From Allacma fusca (lineage: Eukaryota; Arthropoda; Collembola; Symphypleona; Sminthuridae), in NCBI GenBank assembly GCA_947179485.1, contig OX359245.1, positions 68,373,067 through 68,437,066 on the forward strand: a DNA stretch of 64,000 nucleotides, read 5' to 3'. How positions within the stretch are numbered: position 1 is the stretch's first letter; every line of letters begins with the position of its first letter. Below are positions 35,030 through 44,650 of this stretch, piece after piece. Made by a program: the position numbers and the translations under genes. The notes beneath the pieces were generated by a model that did no database searches, was not told where the DNA came from, and saw only the letters and a list, made by a program, of their open reading frames with translations.

Positions 35030-36415
35030 ATGGATCTCAACAGTGTATTTGAAGAAAAACCGACAGTCTACGAAGGCTCACAACAAAGCGCTCGAAGCGA
35101 AGTGCAGTTGTTTGATCTCCCGCCTACTGATTTAACAACTCAACTAAGTTCGGACTACACGCAAGCATACCCCCTTGTCTCGATTAAAGAAAATTATAAC
35201 CCGTTGGAATTTTTAATTCAACTTGACACTTCCGGTTATTATGATCCCTCTGATTCGTTCCTTGCATTAACTTGTAGAATTGTGAAGCAAGATGGGACAC
35301 TGTGTGGCGACAATGACGTCGTCGCACCTTCAAATCTGTTTTTCCAGACCATGTTTTCAAATCTGGAAGTTTACTTGAACGGCCAACTTGTCTGATTCTG
35401 GAAACCATTACGCTCAAATTGCATACTTGCAGCGTTTACTCGCTTCGATTCCAAACGAGAAGCAACGTAAACTTCTTAATGAGTTTTATTATCCCGATCA
35501 AAAGCCTGAAGCATACTCCGCATCAGACCCCGGATTCGCAAAGAGGTTTGAAAAAACAAAAAAGTCGCAACCTTTTACAATGATCGGGCAACTTGTCGCC
35601 AACATATTCAACCAACCTCGATTTCTTCCATCCGGGTCAGAAATCCGCATTTTACTGCGCAGGAATTTGCCCGGGCTATGTCTCACAGCAGCCTATGATA
35701 CTAAAGTTGGCTTTAATAGCTGTCCATATTCTTATCAAATAACTAATGCCACATTCTATGCTTCTAAAAAGGTTATATCTAAGCCCATAATTGATGCTCA
35801 TAGGCACCAACTTTCCTTAGGACGAACGTTTAAATACCCGACTACACAGGCTGAGCTAAAGACATTCACGATAGCTCAAGGACTGACAAGTATCACAACG
35901 GATTCCGTAGTTATTGGGAAAATTCCGCGAATATTAGTCGTTGGACTTGTGCCAAGTACATCATTTTTGGGAAACTCTCTAAGTCGCCATTCAACTACGT
36001 GGATAAAAATATTTCCGAGCTGGGATTCACATGGAACTGAGAAACTATTGAGCACAGAGTGTTCCCGTTTAACTTTAGAAAAAGTACTACAGCACTGGTG
36101 GACGGAAAGAGTGAGACAGTGATTAGTGGTGTCGACGATTTCTTGTTAGCTTTACGTACCTTGGAAAGAACCGCAAGTAATCCGGCTTTAGGGAACGGTA
36201 TAAACCGAGAAAATTATCGACTAGTAAATGTCCTCACGGCTGTAGAACTATTACCCAATAGTGGCAACGCACTGAGCGTTAATAGGCGCGGACAAATTAA
36301 AGTCCAATTAAAATTTAGAGAACCTCTGGACGATTTAGTCAATGTGGTCATATATGCCCAGTACCAATCCATTATAGAAATAGATTCAAATAAACAAATT
36401 ATATTTGACCATTAA
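35030..36415 (+). pseudogene. Polinton major capsid protein, frameshifted
   Basis: The double-jelly-roll capsid gene runs across three frame segments. 35030-35395 (MDLNSVFEEKPTVYEG to FFQTMFSNLEVYLNGQLV) ends at a stop caused by a one-base loss near 35390. 35388-35970 continues in the next frame (SDSGNHYAQIAYLQRLL to PSTSFLGNS). A second shift near 35975 leads to KSPFNYVDKNISEL, a TGA near 36038, and then FPFNFRKSTTALVDG to the C-terminus VVIYAQYQSIIEIDSNKQII. The block order and the SxxVYLNGQLV and YAQYQxxIEID motifs fit Polinton capsids. The protein would build the icosahedral shell. Broken at three points, but close to full length. Confidence 0.85.
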
Positions 36416-36420
36416 CGAGC

Positions 36421-36945
36421 ATGAACACCTGCTCGCTTCATCATACCATTGGGCTTCTAATTGGGAATAAAAACTGTACCCTACCATATTTCATTGTCTC
36501 AGCTGATCGGGTCAGTGACCTCAAAATCCCGTGGTTCCCCACCATTTTAATTGTAAACACGGACAAAGCAGAGCAACCTGGTTCCCACTGGATTTCGTTC
36601 TTCATTACGTCAGCCAACAGCTATGAATACTTTGACTCATTTGGGAAAGAGCTCAAATACTACAAGAATGTGCAGCTACCTCGAGGTATCCTCACTAAAG
36701 AAAATTGTCTGGCCATCCAGAGTCAATACTCTGATGTTTGTGGACACTTTGCGCTGTACTACTCATACATGCGCGCAATTGGGATTTCTTTCGAGAACAT
36801 ACTGCGAAAGTTTAGAACAAGTTTATATTATAGCGAGACAATAGTTCGCCAGTTTGTGCATTCAATTCCTGGTTTTAGAAAAATCAAAAATAAGTTTAAT
36901 TTAGAAAATGCAGCTCAACATTGTCTCCCGATGAGAATTAGATGA
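36421..36945 (+). CDS. Polinton adenain-like cysteine protease (intact)
   Basis: Uninterrupted 174-residue ORF starting 3 bp after the capsid stop. Catalytic landmarks of the C5/Ulp1-like fold are in order: His56 in PGSHWISFF, Asp72 in YEYFDSFG, Gln102 in IQSQYSDVCGHF and the nucleophile Cys107. In Polintons and adenoviruses this enzyme cleaves capsid and core proteins during maturation. It sits last in the capsid block, after the capsid-associated protein, basic protein and capsid gene. Unlike its neighbours it has no stop or frameshift, although a short gene can escape by chance. The start at 36421 is the first ATG after the capsid gene. Confidence 0.85.
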   Translation: MNTCSLHHTIGLLIGNKNCTLPYFIVSADRVSDLKIPWFPTILIVNTDKAEQPGSHWISFFITSANSYEYFDSFGKELKYYKNVQLPRGILTKENCLAIQSQYSDVCGHFALYYSYMRAIGISFENILRKFRTSLYYSETIVRQFVHSIPGFRKIKNKFNLENAAQHCLPMRIR

Positions 36946-37347
36946 TCAGTTATACTAGAGTATTAGGCAAAATTTTAAAACGTATATGCAATATGTATTT
37001 TTGAAATAAATATTTGGTGATGGTGACATATTCTTCACACTTTTAATTTTTATTCAGCACAAAAAGGTTAATTATTATATCGTCTGCATCATTTCATTGA
37101 TAACATAATTATTAGCGGATTACTATGAATATCCTGATTGTAGGGACTAATTGTCGTAGATAATATTAATTGACAGTCAATCCACCGCATTAGGCACTGT
37201 TTCTTTATTGTGTTCTGCATTAACATTCCACGAGACGTACCAGGCTCTTCCCATCTTCATAACCTTTGTTAACAAGTAGATTGACAATATTATCATCAGT
37301 ACTAAAAAATGGAATCAATTATTGCAGTATATGCAATACCTTAACTG
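36946..37347. other. Polinton spacer, no gene seen
   Basis: AT-rich sequence between the protease and the hAT MITE. It ends in the octamer CTTAACTG that serves as the MITE target duplication. Confidence 0.5.
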
Positions 37348-37738
37348 CAGGGGTCGGATTTTGTAGGAAGACGGGAAGATTCTTCTCAGGGAAAAAATAT
37401 TTCTGGCAGGGAAAATCTCAAAGGGAAGGGATTTATTTTTACAAACAGGGATTTTTAAAATCGTTGACCTTTTTTTGGCAGGGATTTTCAAATTTGTTGA
37501 CGGGTTTCAGGGAAATTTATTAAGCAAGCAGGGACTTTTGGCTTGATTGGCCAAATTTGGCAGGGATTTCACGTCTTGTGAGGGATTTTTTTTTCGTCAA
37601 CAGGGATTTTGAAAATCGTTGACCTTGTTTTCAGCAGGGATTTTTGAAATCGTTGAGGACCTACCAGCAGGGAGATAATAGTCAGCAGGGAAATTCAGAA
37701 ATTATCTTCCAGGGAGATTTACAAAAATCCGACCCCTG
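37348..37738. mobile_element. Complete hAT MITE (CAGGGGTCGG family)
   Basis: 391 bp with terminal inverted repeats CAGGGGTCGGATTTT(T)GTA and perfect 8-bp duplications CTTAACTG (37340-37347 and 37739-37746). The interior is a series of CAGGGATTT-type motifs separated by GTTGACC and related words, with no coding capacity. It is the most complete member of a family with relics at 7106, 13087, 16783, 17186 and about 52560. It inserted into the Polinton after that element landed. Confidence 0.95.
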
Positions 37739-38146
37739 CTTAACTGTAATAATTATATGTAAGAATCACATTACTTGATCTTATCCAATTTTCTGCCTCC
37801 GTAGAACGCCATTTAGGTGCGACGGATACATCCCCCAGTTTTTTTATTATGAACTGATAGTATTCTTTTTAATAATAATTCCAACCCTTGGGCCACAATT
37901 TCGCTGCTTGCAAAATCATTCTGCTCCATTCAAGCATGCTTCAGCTTTTCCTCTATGCTATCTAATATTTTTGGTGAATTGAGCGAGCTAAATGCCGGAT
38001 TAAAAACTATAGTAGCGCAAACTGCTAAAAAAAAGTATAACTTTCATCTTGAGAGGCAATACTTGACTGACGAAATCTTTTGCTGTGCAAGTATAATAAA
38101 TGTTCCTTTTTATTCTTAGTTCGAGTGTCATGTTCCGCTCCAACGA

Positions 38147-39311
38147 ATGAGGTCCATCGACAACATAACAATCAAAAGATTCCGAACTACACGAGTACCC
38201 GGATGTCCTAAAATCCCTAAATATGTCAAAGGCCCTTCTTCCCAAAAACCACGTTTCTATCCTCCAAGTGACACAGAGTCCTCTAATTCGCCCCATTCTA
38301 ATCGCACTTTAAAAATTAAATTACCGTTCCCTAAATTCAAAAAACCCGAAACTCTTAAAATTCCAGCCTCAATTCTTCCAACAGCAGACCATTTAAATCA
38401 TGTTGCAAACCTTCAGATCAAAGTCACGTCCTTAGAAAACCATTTGCAAGCACGTCAGGACGATCTTACTAGTGTTACCAAGATACTAGCAGTTCGCGAG
38501 CAGTTGGTCCAATCAGATGCAGACCACCGCTCAGTCGTGACTCAGGCGGAACGAGAGAAAATCGATTTGGTGGCTACGGTCCAGTCCAGGGACGAGGAGA
38601 TGGGCAAGATCAACAAAGAACTTGAATCTTGCAAACTCCACATTCAGTTCCTTAAGCAATCTAAGGTATGCATTTGAGTATATACTTGTATCATTTTTAG
38701 CAAGCCATTTAAAAAATTAAAACTTTGTATTTACACTCGCAAACATTGTTTTTAAATTTTAATAGGACCAGCCTACGAAAGTTTATGTTCATAACACGTT
38801 CCATGCTCCGGGTCCAAGTATCCCGCCCAGGAACAATCTCAAAGCTGTGAATTTTCACACTTTATGTACCCTAACTCTTCACATTTTTAATTAGAGTTTC
38901 ATATATTAATCGCATTTTAATCATTGTTGCTGTGTATAATTTTTAAATTTGCTAGCCCGAGTTTAAACTAACCCCTGGCATGTATTTCATCATTTGCCGG
39001 CCTGCTCGTAACGACTTTCGCTTGATTTCCAAACCCATACTCTTGGCCTCACTACAAGCCGCCTTCGGAAACCATGCTCACATCGGCATTCATCGCTTTG
39101 TATGCCAGGCCTACTTCTCAGACTTCCCAAAGGCCATGGAATCGTTCAATCGCTTGCATGGGTGGCCTAATCCTGTCTTGGAAGTCAAAAACCATGCTCA
39201 CTCGACAACATTTTTGTATGTACCATTTTCCCCGTTGATTCTCTCCTAAAACATTTCTCCATATTTACGATGCTTTTGCATTTTTTCAGGTGGTTAAACC
39301 CGATCCAATGA
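38147..39311 (+). CDS. Four-exon coiled-coil protein at the Polinton right end
   Basis: Exons 38147-38665, 38766-38846, 38956-39215 and 39290-39311, with donors GTATGC, GTGAAT and GTATGT and AG acceptors. They join in one frame of 293 residues. The N-terminus is basic and Pro/Ser-rich (FRTTRVPGCPKIPKYVKG, RFYPPSDTESSNSPHS). A charged heptad-like coiled coil spans about residues 84-172. Exon 2 is DQPTKVYVHNTFHAPGPS and beyond. Exon 3 has a compact C-terminal region (GMYFIICRPARNDFRLISKP, NRLHGWPNPVLEV). Codon use looks GC-richer than in the capsid genes. No family is recognised. It lies only 284 bp from the Polinton terminus and is undamaged, so it could be element cargo or a captured host gene. 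Confidence 0.6.
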
Positions 39312-39601
39312 AGGACATCGTCCCTTATTTTTAGGGCCTCATATTTTACATTGACACTTGGTTTTTCTTGATTTGTTTACTTCTTATATTTTTAATACTT
39401 GCATACCTTTTGTTTATTCATTTACAACTTTTTATCCTCATATGTTCGAACAATATTTTACCTCTTAATTGATTTTTTGTATTAAATCGTTTGATTAATA
39501 ATACTCGAGTTGCATACACTAATTACATACAACCGTACGTAACATTAAAAAGGAACCGAACAACGGACGCAAAAAAAGGACCATTATGTACTACTAATAT
39601 T

Positions 39602-40275
39602 TTCATTGTTGATTACGATTAACGATTACTTTAAAGTATATTTTCGTGAATGATTACGATTAACGATTACTTTAAAAAACATTGTAATTGATTAAAAAGT
39701 TTATAATGTACCATCTTTCGGCCACAACGAGTCTAATGTCGTCAGGCGAGACAAATTATTGAGAACATTTTGCCCCGTTTCAAATTCCCTATTATTTATC
39801 TGGATTAATTATTACTTTGGGGAAAATGTTACGACAACAATTACAAATTACTTTTTGATGAATTTTTATATACGGTTACAATTACAAATTACTTTTTGAT
39901 GAATTTTTATATACGGTTACAATTACAAATTACTTTTCGATACATTTTCATTCACAATTGCAATTACAAATTACTTTTTGATAAGTTTTCATATGCGATT
40001 ACAATTACAAATTACTTTTTGATAAGTTTTCATATGCGATTACAATTACAAATTACGTTTTGCTAAAATTCCAAATTCAATTACAATTAACGATTAATGG
40101 TTTATAATTTAATAATTGGCGATTAAAATTGATGATTAAATTTTCGAAAACGGTTAATTGATGATTACAACTAACGATTATTTCAAAAAATCCAAGCTTA
40201 CTGAATACACGATTAATGATTAATAAATAGTAATCGTTAACCATTAATCGGGATTATTAATCGTTGACATCCCTT
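39602..40275. repeat. Right part of the foldback element, tandem repeats
   Basis: 39602-39720 continues the GATTACGATTAACGATTACT repeat begun at 21560-21740. About 39838-40082 is a separate 42-bp tandem array of TTACAATTACAAATTACTTT with AT-rich tails, about six copies. It ends in TAATCGTTGACATCCCTT. Confidence 0.85.
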
Positions 40276-40283
40276 CTTATTAG

Positions 40284-40900
40284 TTATACGAATCTTTTCA
40301 TTTGGAATACTCCCAATCGCCCGTTTCCGTACTTGACGATGTGTTGTAAAATATTGGTAAGTCATATTTTTCATATCAGAAAGCCCCGTTAAAGGATCTT
40401 TGCAGAGCTACGTCCGGAAGGAAAGTCAAAGTAAATATTATCGGCACTGAAGATCAAGGTCGAATACTTGATGACACAAATGAAACATTTACAAAAAATA
40501 TTGTTTCAAGCAAGTTTTTATTCGACAAATTTAAGTATTTTTGAAAACGTTTGCGGGACCGGCTCCAAGATCTAAGCATCAAACATTACGCATGCGCAGG
40601 GCCTTAGCGAGAAGTCTCTCAGTGCGGTTAACAATGATTTTGTCACGTGTCCATGGAATTTTAACGATTTAAATGGCTTTAATCGTAATATATGTACGAG
40701 GTAGAACACGAGATTGTAATAGGACTCTGTTAGGAATAGTACCCTATGTAATTTTTATGACCTGTAATTAATTATGCAGTTCTTCAGAAAGCTGCGCATG
40801 AAAACATCGAGGGAATTTTGAAGACAAAAATAAATAATTTCAGAATATTTAACCGTGTCTACGAAGTCTAAATTTCAGTCGTCAGCACCTTGCAGTGACG
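40284..40900. other. Spacer and 3' flank of catalase copy 4
   Basis: No ORF of note. Non-coding sequence between the foldback target duplication and the stop codon of catalase copy 4. Confidence 0.5.
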
Positions 40901-42552
40901 CTAAACAGATGTATTTCGCCTTCTATCAATAGCTTTGTTGACCTCTGCTCCGAATTGTTTATTAACATTTTTAAGAACTCTAATGCTCCTCGAACGAACA
41001 CTGTCCGTTACACCATCAAATAATACTGCCAAATTCTGGACTAACCTCTCCCTGTCTCCTTGTGAAAGAGAATTTAAAAAAATTCTCGGCTGACTGAAGT
41101 TATCATCATCCCCTGTATCAGCTCTTGCGACGTCACCAGATATTTTAAAAACAGATTCACCTCCGTTGTGGCACACTTTTGGACTTGCGTAACTGTTGGG
41201 GTAATAGTTTGGTCCTCCATTCCCATTCTCAATGGCTCCTCTCCCATCCCTTTGGTAACTGCGGATTTTATTCTTCGGGCTATTAATTGGCAATTGCAGG
41301 AAATTCGCCCCTAATCGGTACCTATGAGCGTCCAAATACGCAAACGACCTCCCGAGAAGCATGGGATCCGGGCTAAACTCTATTCCTGGGACCAAACTCC
41401 CGGGATCAAAAGCAGATTGTTCTACTTCTGCGAAATAATCAACAGGGTTTCGATTCAATACCATTTCGCCAACGGGGTTTAATGGAAAATCTTCTTCCAG
41501 CCAAATTTTTGTGGCATCGAAAGGATTATATTTGTAAGTGGCGGCTTCTTCGAAAGTCATGAGTTGAATTTACAACTTCCAAGAAGGAAACTCTCCCCTT
41601 GCAATTGCTTCGTACAAATCTTGAGTCGCATAATCAGGATTGGTTCCAGCCAGGCAAGTTGCTCGCTCAATCGTTAAATTCTTAATCCCTTGATTGCTTC
41701 TCCAATGGAATTTTACATAAATAGGACTCCCTGTTTCATTTACAAATTTAAATGTGTGGATCCCACCCCCGTCCATGAATCTATATCCATCGGGAAATCC
41801 CAAGTCAGAACTGGTTTGCAATGCAAAATTTATTGACTCAGGTCTCAAACTGAAGAAATCCCAGATGGCGTTGTTATCCCTCAAATGTGTTGATGGATTT
41901 CTTTTCTGAGAGCGCATGAAGCTGGGAAATATTATTGGATCTCTAATAGAAAAAACAATTACATTATTTCCAACCAAGTCCCAATTCCCATCATCGGTGT
42001 AGAATTTTGTAGCAAATCCTCGAGGATTACTGATTGTGTCCGCGGAACCGGATTCAACAGTTGCAAGAGAAAATCTTACGAACACGTCGGTTCTCTTTCC
42101 AATGTCGGAGAAGACTGAGGCTTTCGTGTATTTTGTGATGTCATGAGTTACGGTGAAATGTCCATGCGCGCCTGCGCCCTTTGAATGTACTACTCTTTCC
42201 GGGATCCTTTCCCTGTTGAAGTGAGCCAAATGACTTATTAAGTTCACATCTTGGAGAAGAATATGCTTGCCCTTTCCTACTGTTAAGGATGCTGTTAGGC
42301 TTGGGACAGCTCGGCCGTTCTGATCAGTTGCAACTTTGCAGGCGCCTTTGAAGCTTTCATTTTGAGCTGTCTCGGCTGCGCAGAATCAAATTTTTAAATA
42401 CGTTTTGTGACAAAATAAATACAGAGCTAGTAGTAGTACAGGTCAAAATCATAGAAATCAAAAATAATATTGGGGTTAACAAACTTACGCAAAAAAGCCT
42501 CCGAAATTGCAAGACTCAGAATAATCAATGCCAGTATATAATTTTTGTACAT
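40901..42552 (-). pseudogene. Secreted catalase, copy 4 (single nonsense codon)
   Basis: Exon 1 is 42489-42552 (signal peptide MYKNYILALIILSLAISEAFL) and exon 2 is 42375-40901. The phase-1 splice over a 113-bp intron gives 512 sense codons except for one TAA at 41570-41572. At that place copy 5 has TAC (Tyr) in WKLYIQLMTFEEA. Before and after the stop the reading frame is open and catalase motifs are intact: VVHSKGAGAHG, GNWDLVGNN and RSFAYLDAHRYRLG. The C-terminus is shorter than in copy 5 (RRRNTSV). A truncated 244-residue product would lack the haem-ligand Tyr. This is either a recent pseudogene, a polymorphic null allele or an assembly error. Closest paralogue is copy 5. Confidence 0.9.
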
Positions 42553-42697
42553 TCTGAATGAACCCCCGGGTAAGCCCGTTATTGCATAAAATATGGAAAG
42601 TTCCCTGCGAATGCAAGCAATGTTTTTGGACAGTATTTCTCTGTTCAATTCAGTTTTAACACTAAGATTTTGAAAGATAGTTGCAATCTTAGGGATC

Positions 42698-42705
42698 CTC
42701 TTATA
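42698..42705 (-). promoter_or_regulatory. TATA-like box of catalase copy 4
   Basis: TATAAGAG on the minus strand, about 146 bp upstream of the ATG; farther than in copies 1-3. Confidence 0.35.
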
Positions 42706-42785
42706 TTAATTTCAAGATGCTAAGTATCAATATGTCAATGCATGTCGAGAGGTTAGTTTAGAAAATGTTGACTTGTTTACAAGTA

Positions 42786-43180
42786 ACATCATTTATTTCA
42801 AGCGTAGCTCCGTGTCAGGCCAGGGATATAAATGCCTTGTCAAAAATAATTGAAAGAAGACCAAATAATTAATTTCTCCTGGGATTGACGATTGTCTATG
42901 CGTGAGTCGTTACTTCGAATACATTATGCTCTACTCGTACCCTATAAGCTTTTAATGGAAGATAATATTGATCTAATTTCCAGTTGAAATTTCTACAAAT
43001 CTTTATTCACTGAGATTTATTCTCGAGAAAATAGCACTGAAATACATGCATTTACGAGCTCTGTTACTGAACGTTTACCAATTGTAACAGCAACAATTAT
43101 TTGACATATGTGTGAGAATATTTAAGGTTGTTTTCAAGCATTTGTTTCTCCTTACAATGGGTTGATGTTTTCATACATGT
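42786..43180. repeat. Upstream segment duplicated at about 44270-44640
   Basis: Both blocks share ATTTATTTCAAGCGTA, TGACGATTGTCTATGCGTGAG and ATTTCTACAAATCTTTATTC in the same order, so the upstream region of catalase copy 4 was duplicated together with the gene remnant at 43780-44290. Confidence 0.8.
42904..42931 (-). promoter_or_regulatory. Conserved distal catalase motif, copy 4
   Basis: GAGTCGTTACTTCGAATACA then TTATGCTC on the plus strand, about 350 bp upstream of the ATG; matches the motif of copies 1-3 at most positions. Confidence 0.45.
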
Positions 43181-43779
43181 TAAATTTGCTTTATATTTGG
43201 TGTTTTTAAAAATTCAGAACTCCATCGGTCATTGTAAGTTGCTCATTATGGTTTTCTCTGTGATAAGGTTGACATTTTACAATTTTAAAATCTATTATCA
43301 GAAGACCTTGCTACCTCGAAGCCTATGCTTAAAACGTTGCTTCCAATATAGTCCTCTCTGCCATTACGGAGTGACGTTGAGATGGCCAATAATATAGAGC
43401 TGATTGGCATCCATTTTTACAGATAGTTATTCAAGATGAGTTCTGACAGGAAGTTATCTAAAAATACTGAGTATTGAGGAAGTATTGAAGTAGTGAGGAA
43501 ACTCATCCTGGAACTCTTACTAGGAGCAACAAATATTTCACTGGTATGAGAATCTTTTAAAGTTCCAGAATGCAACTGAATATGTACATCCAATTCTGTT
43601 AATCCAATACCAATTTAAAATTTTGGGATCATTACGTTACGGCTGCAGGTTTAGAATATTGGTTTGATGCTTATGATGTAAATTGTGAAAAACATTATGA
43701 ATTACTGCTCCTGATCGGGACCGGACAATTTCCGTGCATAAATATTGTTCTCATATTATTTCGGGAAGGAATTGAGACA

Positions 43780-44290
43780 AACATTTTTGTCCCCAGGAAT
43801 TCCGGATGGGGCTGTACAGTATATCGAGAGAAACAAAATTATTTCCACTGTGGGAATTAGCCCATGTTGTCAACTCTATCTGAAAGAGTATGCATTTTTA
43901 GGGGTACATTTAGTGTCCACCCTTTGCGTGGACAACTCTTTCCGGGAATCTTTCTCTGTCAAAGTGCGTCAAATGACTTATTAGGTTCACATCTTGGAGA
44001 TGAATATGCTGGCCCTTTACAGTTAAGGATGCTCTCAGGCTTGGGAAAGCGTGACCTTTCTGATCTGTTGAAGCTTACATTTTTGGTTGGCTCTGTTGCT
44101 CAGAATCAAATTTTTAGACAGTTTTTAAACCAAACCAAATACTGTAGAAATACAGATTAATATAAATCATAAATGTAATAATAATATAATAATAAAGATA
44201 ATATTGGGGTTCCGAAACTTACGCAAAAAAGCCTCGGAAATCCAATGAGTCAAAAGAATCAATGAAAGATAATAATTTATTTCAAGCGTA
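43780..44290 (-). pseudogene. Catalase remnant: N-terminal exon 2 piece and exon 1
   Basis: About 44098-43880 matches the first part of exon 2 (HMLLQDVNLISH-like stretch, then FDREKDSRKELSTQR-like sequence) with frame breaks, and the match fades beyond about 43780. About 44215-44280 keeps the exon 1 end and its GTAAGT donor (revcomp GAGGCTTTTTTGCGTAAGT), but the start codon region is lost. The conserved upstream motif follows at 44387. No more than the first fifth of the gene is left. Confidence 0.75.
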
Positions 44291-44386
44291 ACTTCCTGTC
44301 AGGCGTGGGAGAAATGCCTTGTTGGAAACAAAACAAAGAATACCAAAAAAGGTAATTTTTCTTGTTACTGACGATTGTCTATGCGT

Positions 44387-44414
44387 GAGACGTTCCTTCG
44401 AATACATTACGCTC
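44387..44414 (-). promoter_or_regulatory. Distal catalase motif upstream of the remnant
   Basis: GAGACGTTCCTTCGAATACA then TTACGCTC on the plus strand; belongs to the duplicated upstream block of the 43780-44290 remnant. Confidence 0.4.
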
Positions 44415-44650
44415 TACTCGTACTGAATAACCTTTTAATGGCAGATAATATTGAGATAATTTCCAGCAATTTCTACAAATCTTTATTCACAAGGATAAAA
44501 TAGCACTTAAATTCATGCATTACTGAACTGTTACTCATTACGGAAAGTTTACTACGATTATTGAACATGCATTAGAGTATTCTAAGGTGGTTTTCAATAA
44601 TTTGTTTATCTTTATAATGGGTGGATTTTATGTAATAATAATTATATGTA

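Larger units (their letters stand above)
21747..39595. mobile_element. Polinton/Maverick element, degenerate
   Basis: Starts AGTAGTACATAATGG and ends with its reverse complement. It is flanked by the 6-bp duplication AATATT (21741-21746 and 39596-39601); Polintons classically show 5'-AG ends and 6-bp duplications. Length is 17,849 bp. Recognisable Polinton genes inside are protein-primed DNA polymerase B, rve integrase, a capsid-associated protein, a basic protein, major capsid protein and adenain-like protease. The perfect terminal repeat is only about 16 bp, with weaker similarity to about 30 bp, much shorter than usual. No FtsK/HerA packaging ATPase is found. Frameshifts and stops in most genes show an old, non-autonomous copy. 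Confidence 0.9.
21560..40275. mobile_element. hAT-like foldback element, split by the Polinton
   Basis: The left end CAGGGATGTCAA (21560) and the right end, reverse complement AAGGGATGTCAA (40275), are bordered by the same octamer CTTATTAG (21552-21559 and 40276-40283), a hAT-type duplication. Removing the Polinton and one AATATT leaves an element of about 861 bp. It is built from GATTACGATTAACGATTAC repeats, and its repeat phase is restored exactly across the junction. The element has no coding capacity. Confidence 0.85.

Noticed and set aside
30412-36415. Reassigned stop codons to explain in-frame TAA/TAG/TGA in Polinton genes
   Set aside because: All three stops occur, together with frameshifts and a deleted polymerase domain, while nearby host genes use standard stops; decay is simpler.
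21560-40275. A single giant 18.7-kb hAT transposon
   Set aside because: The inner AG...CT ends with a separate 6-bp AATATT duplication, and the restored repeat phase, show two nested insertions rather than one element.
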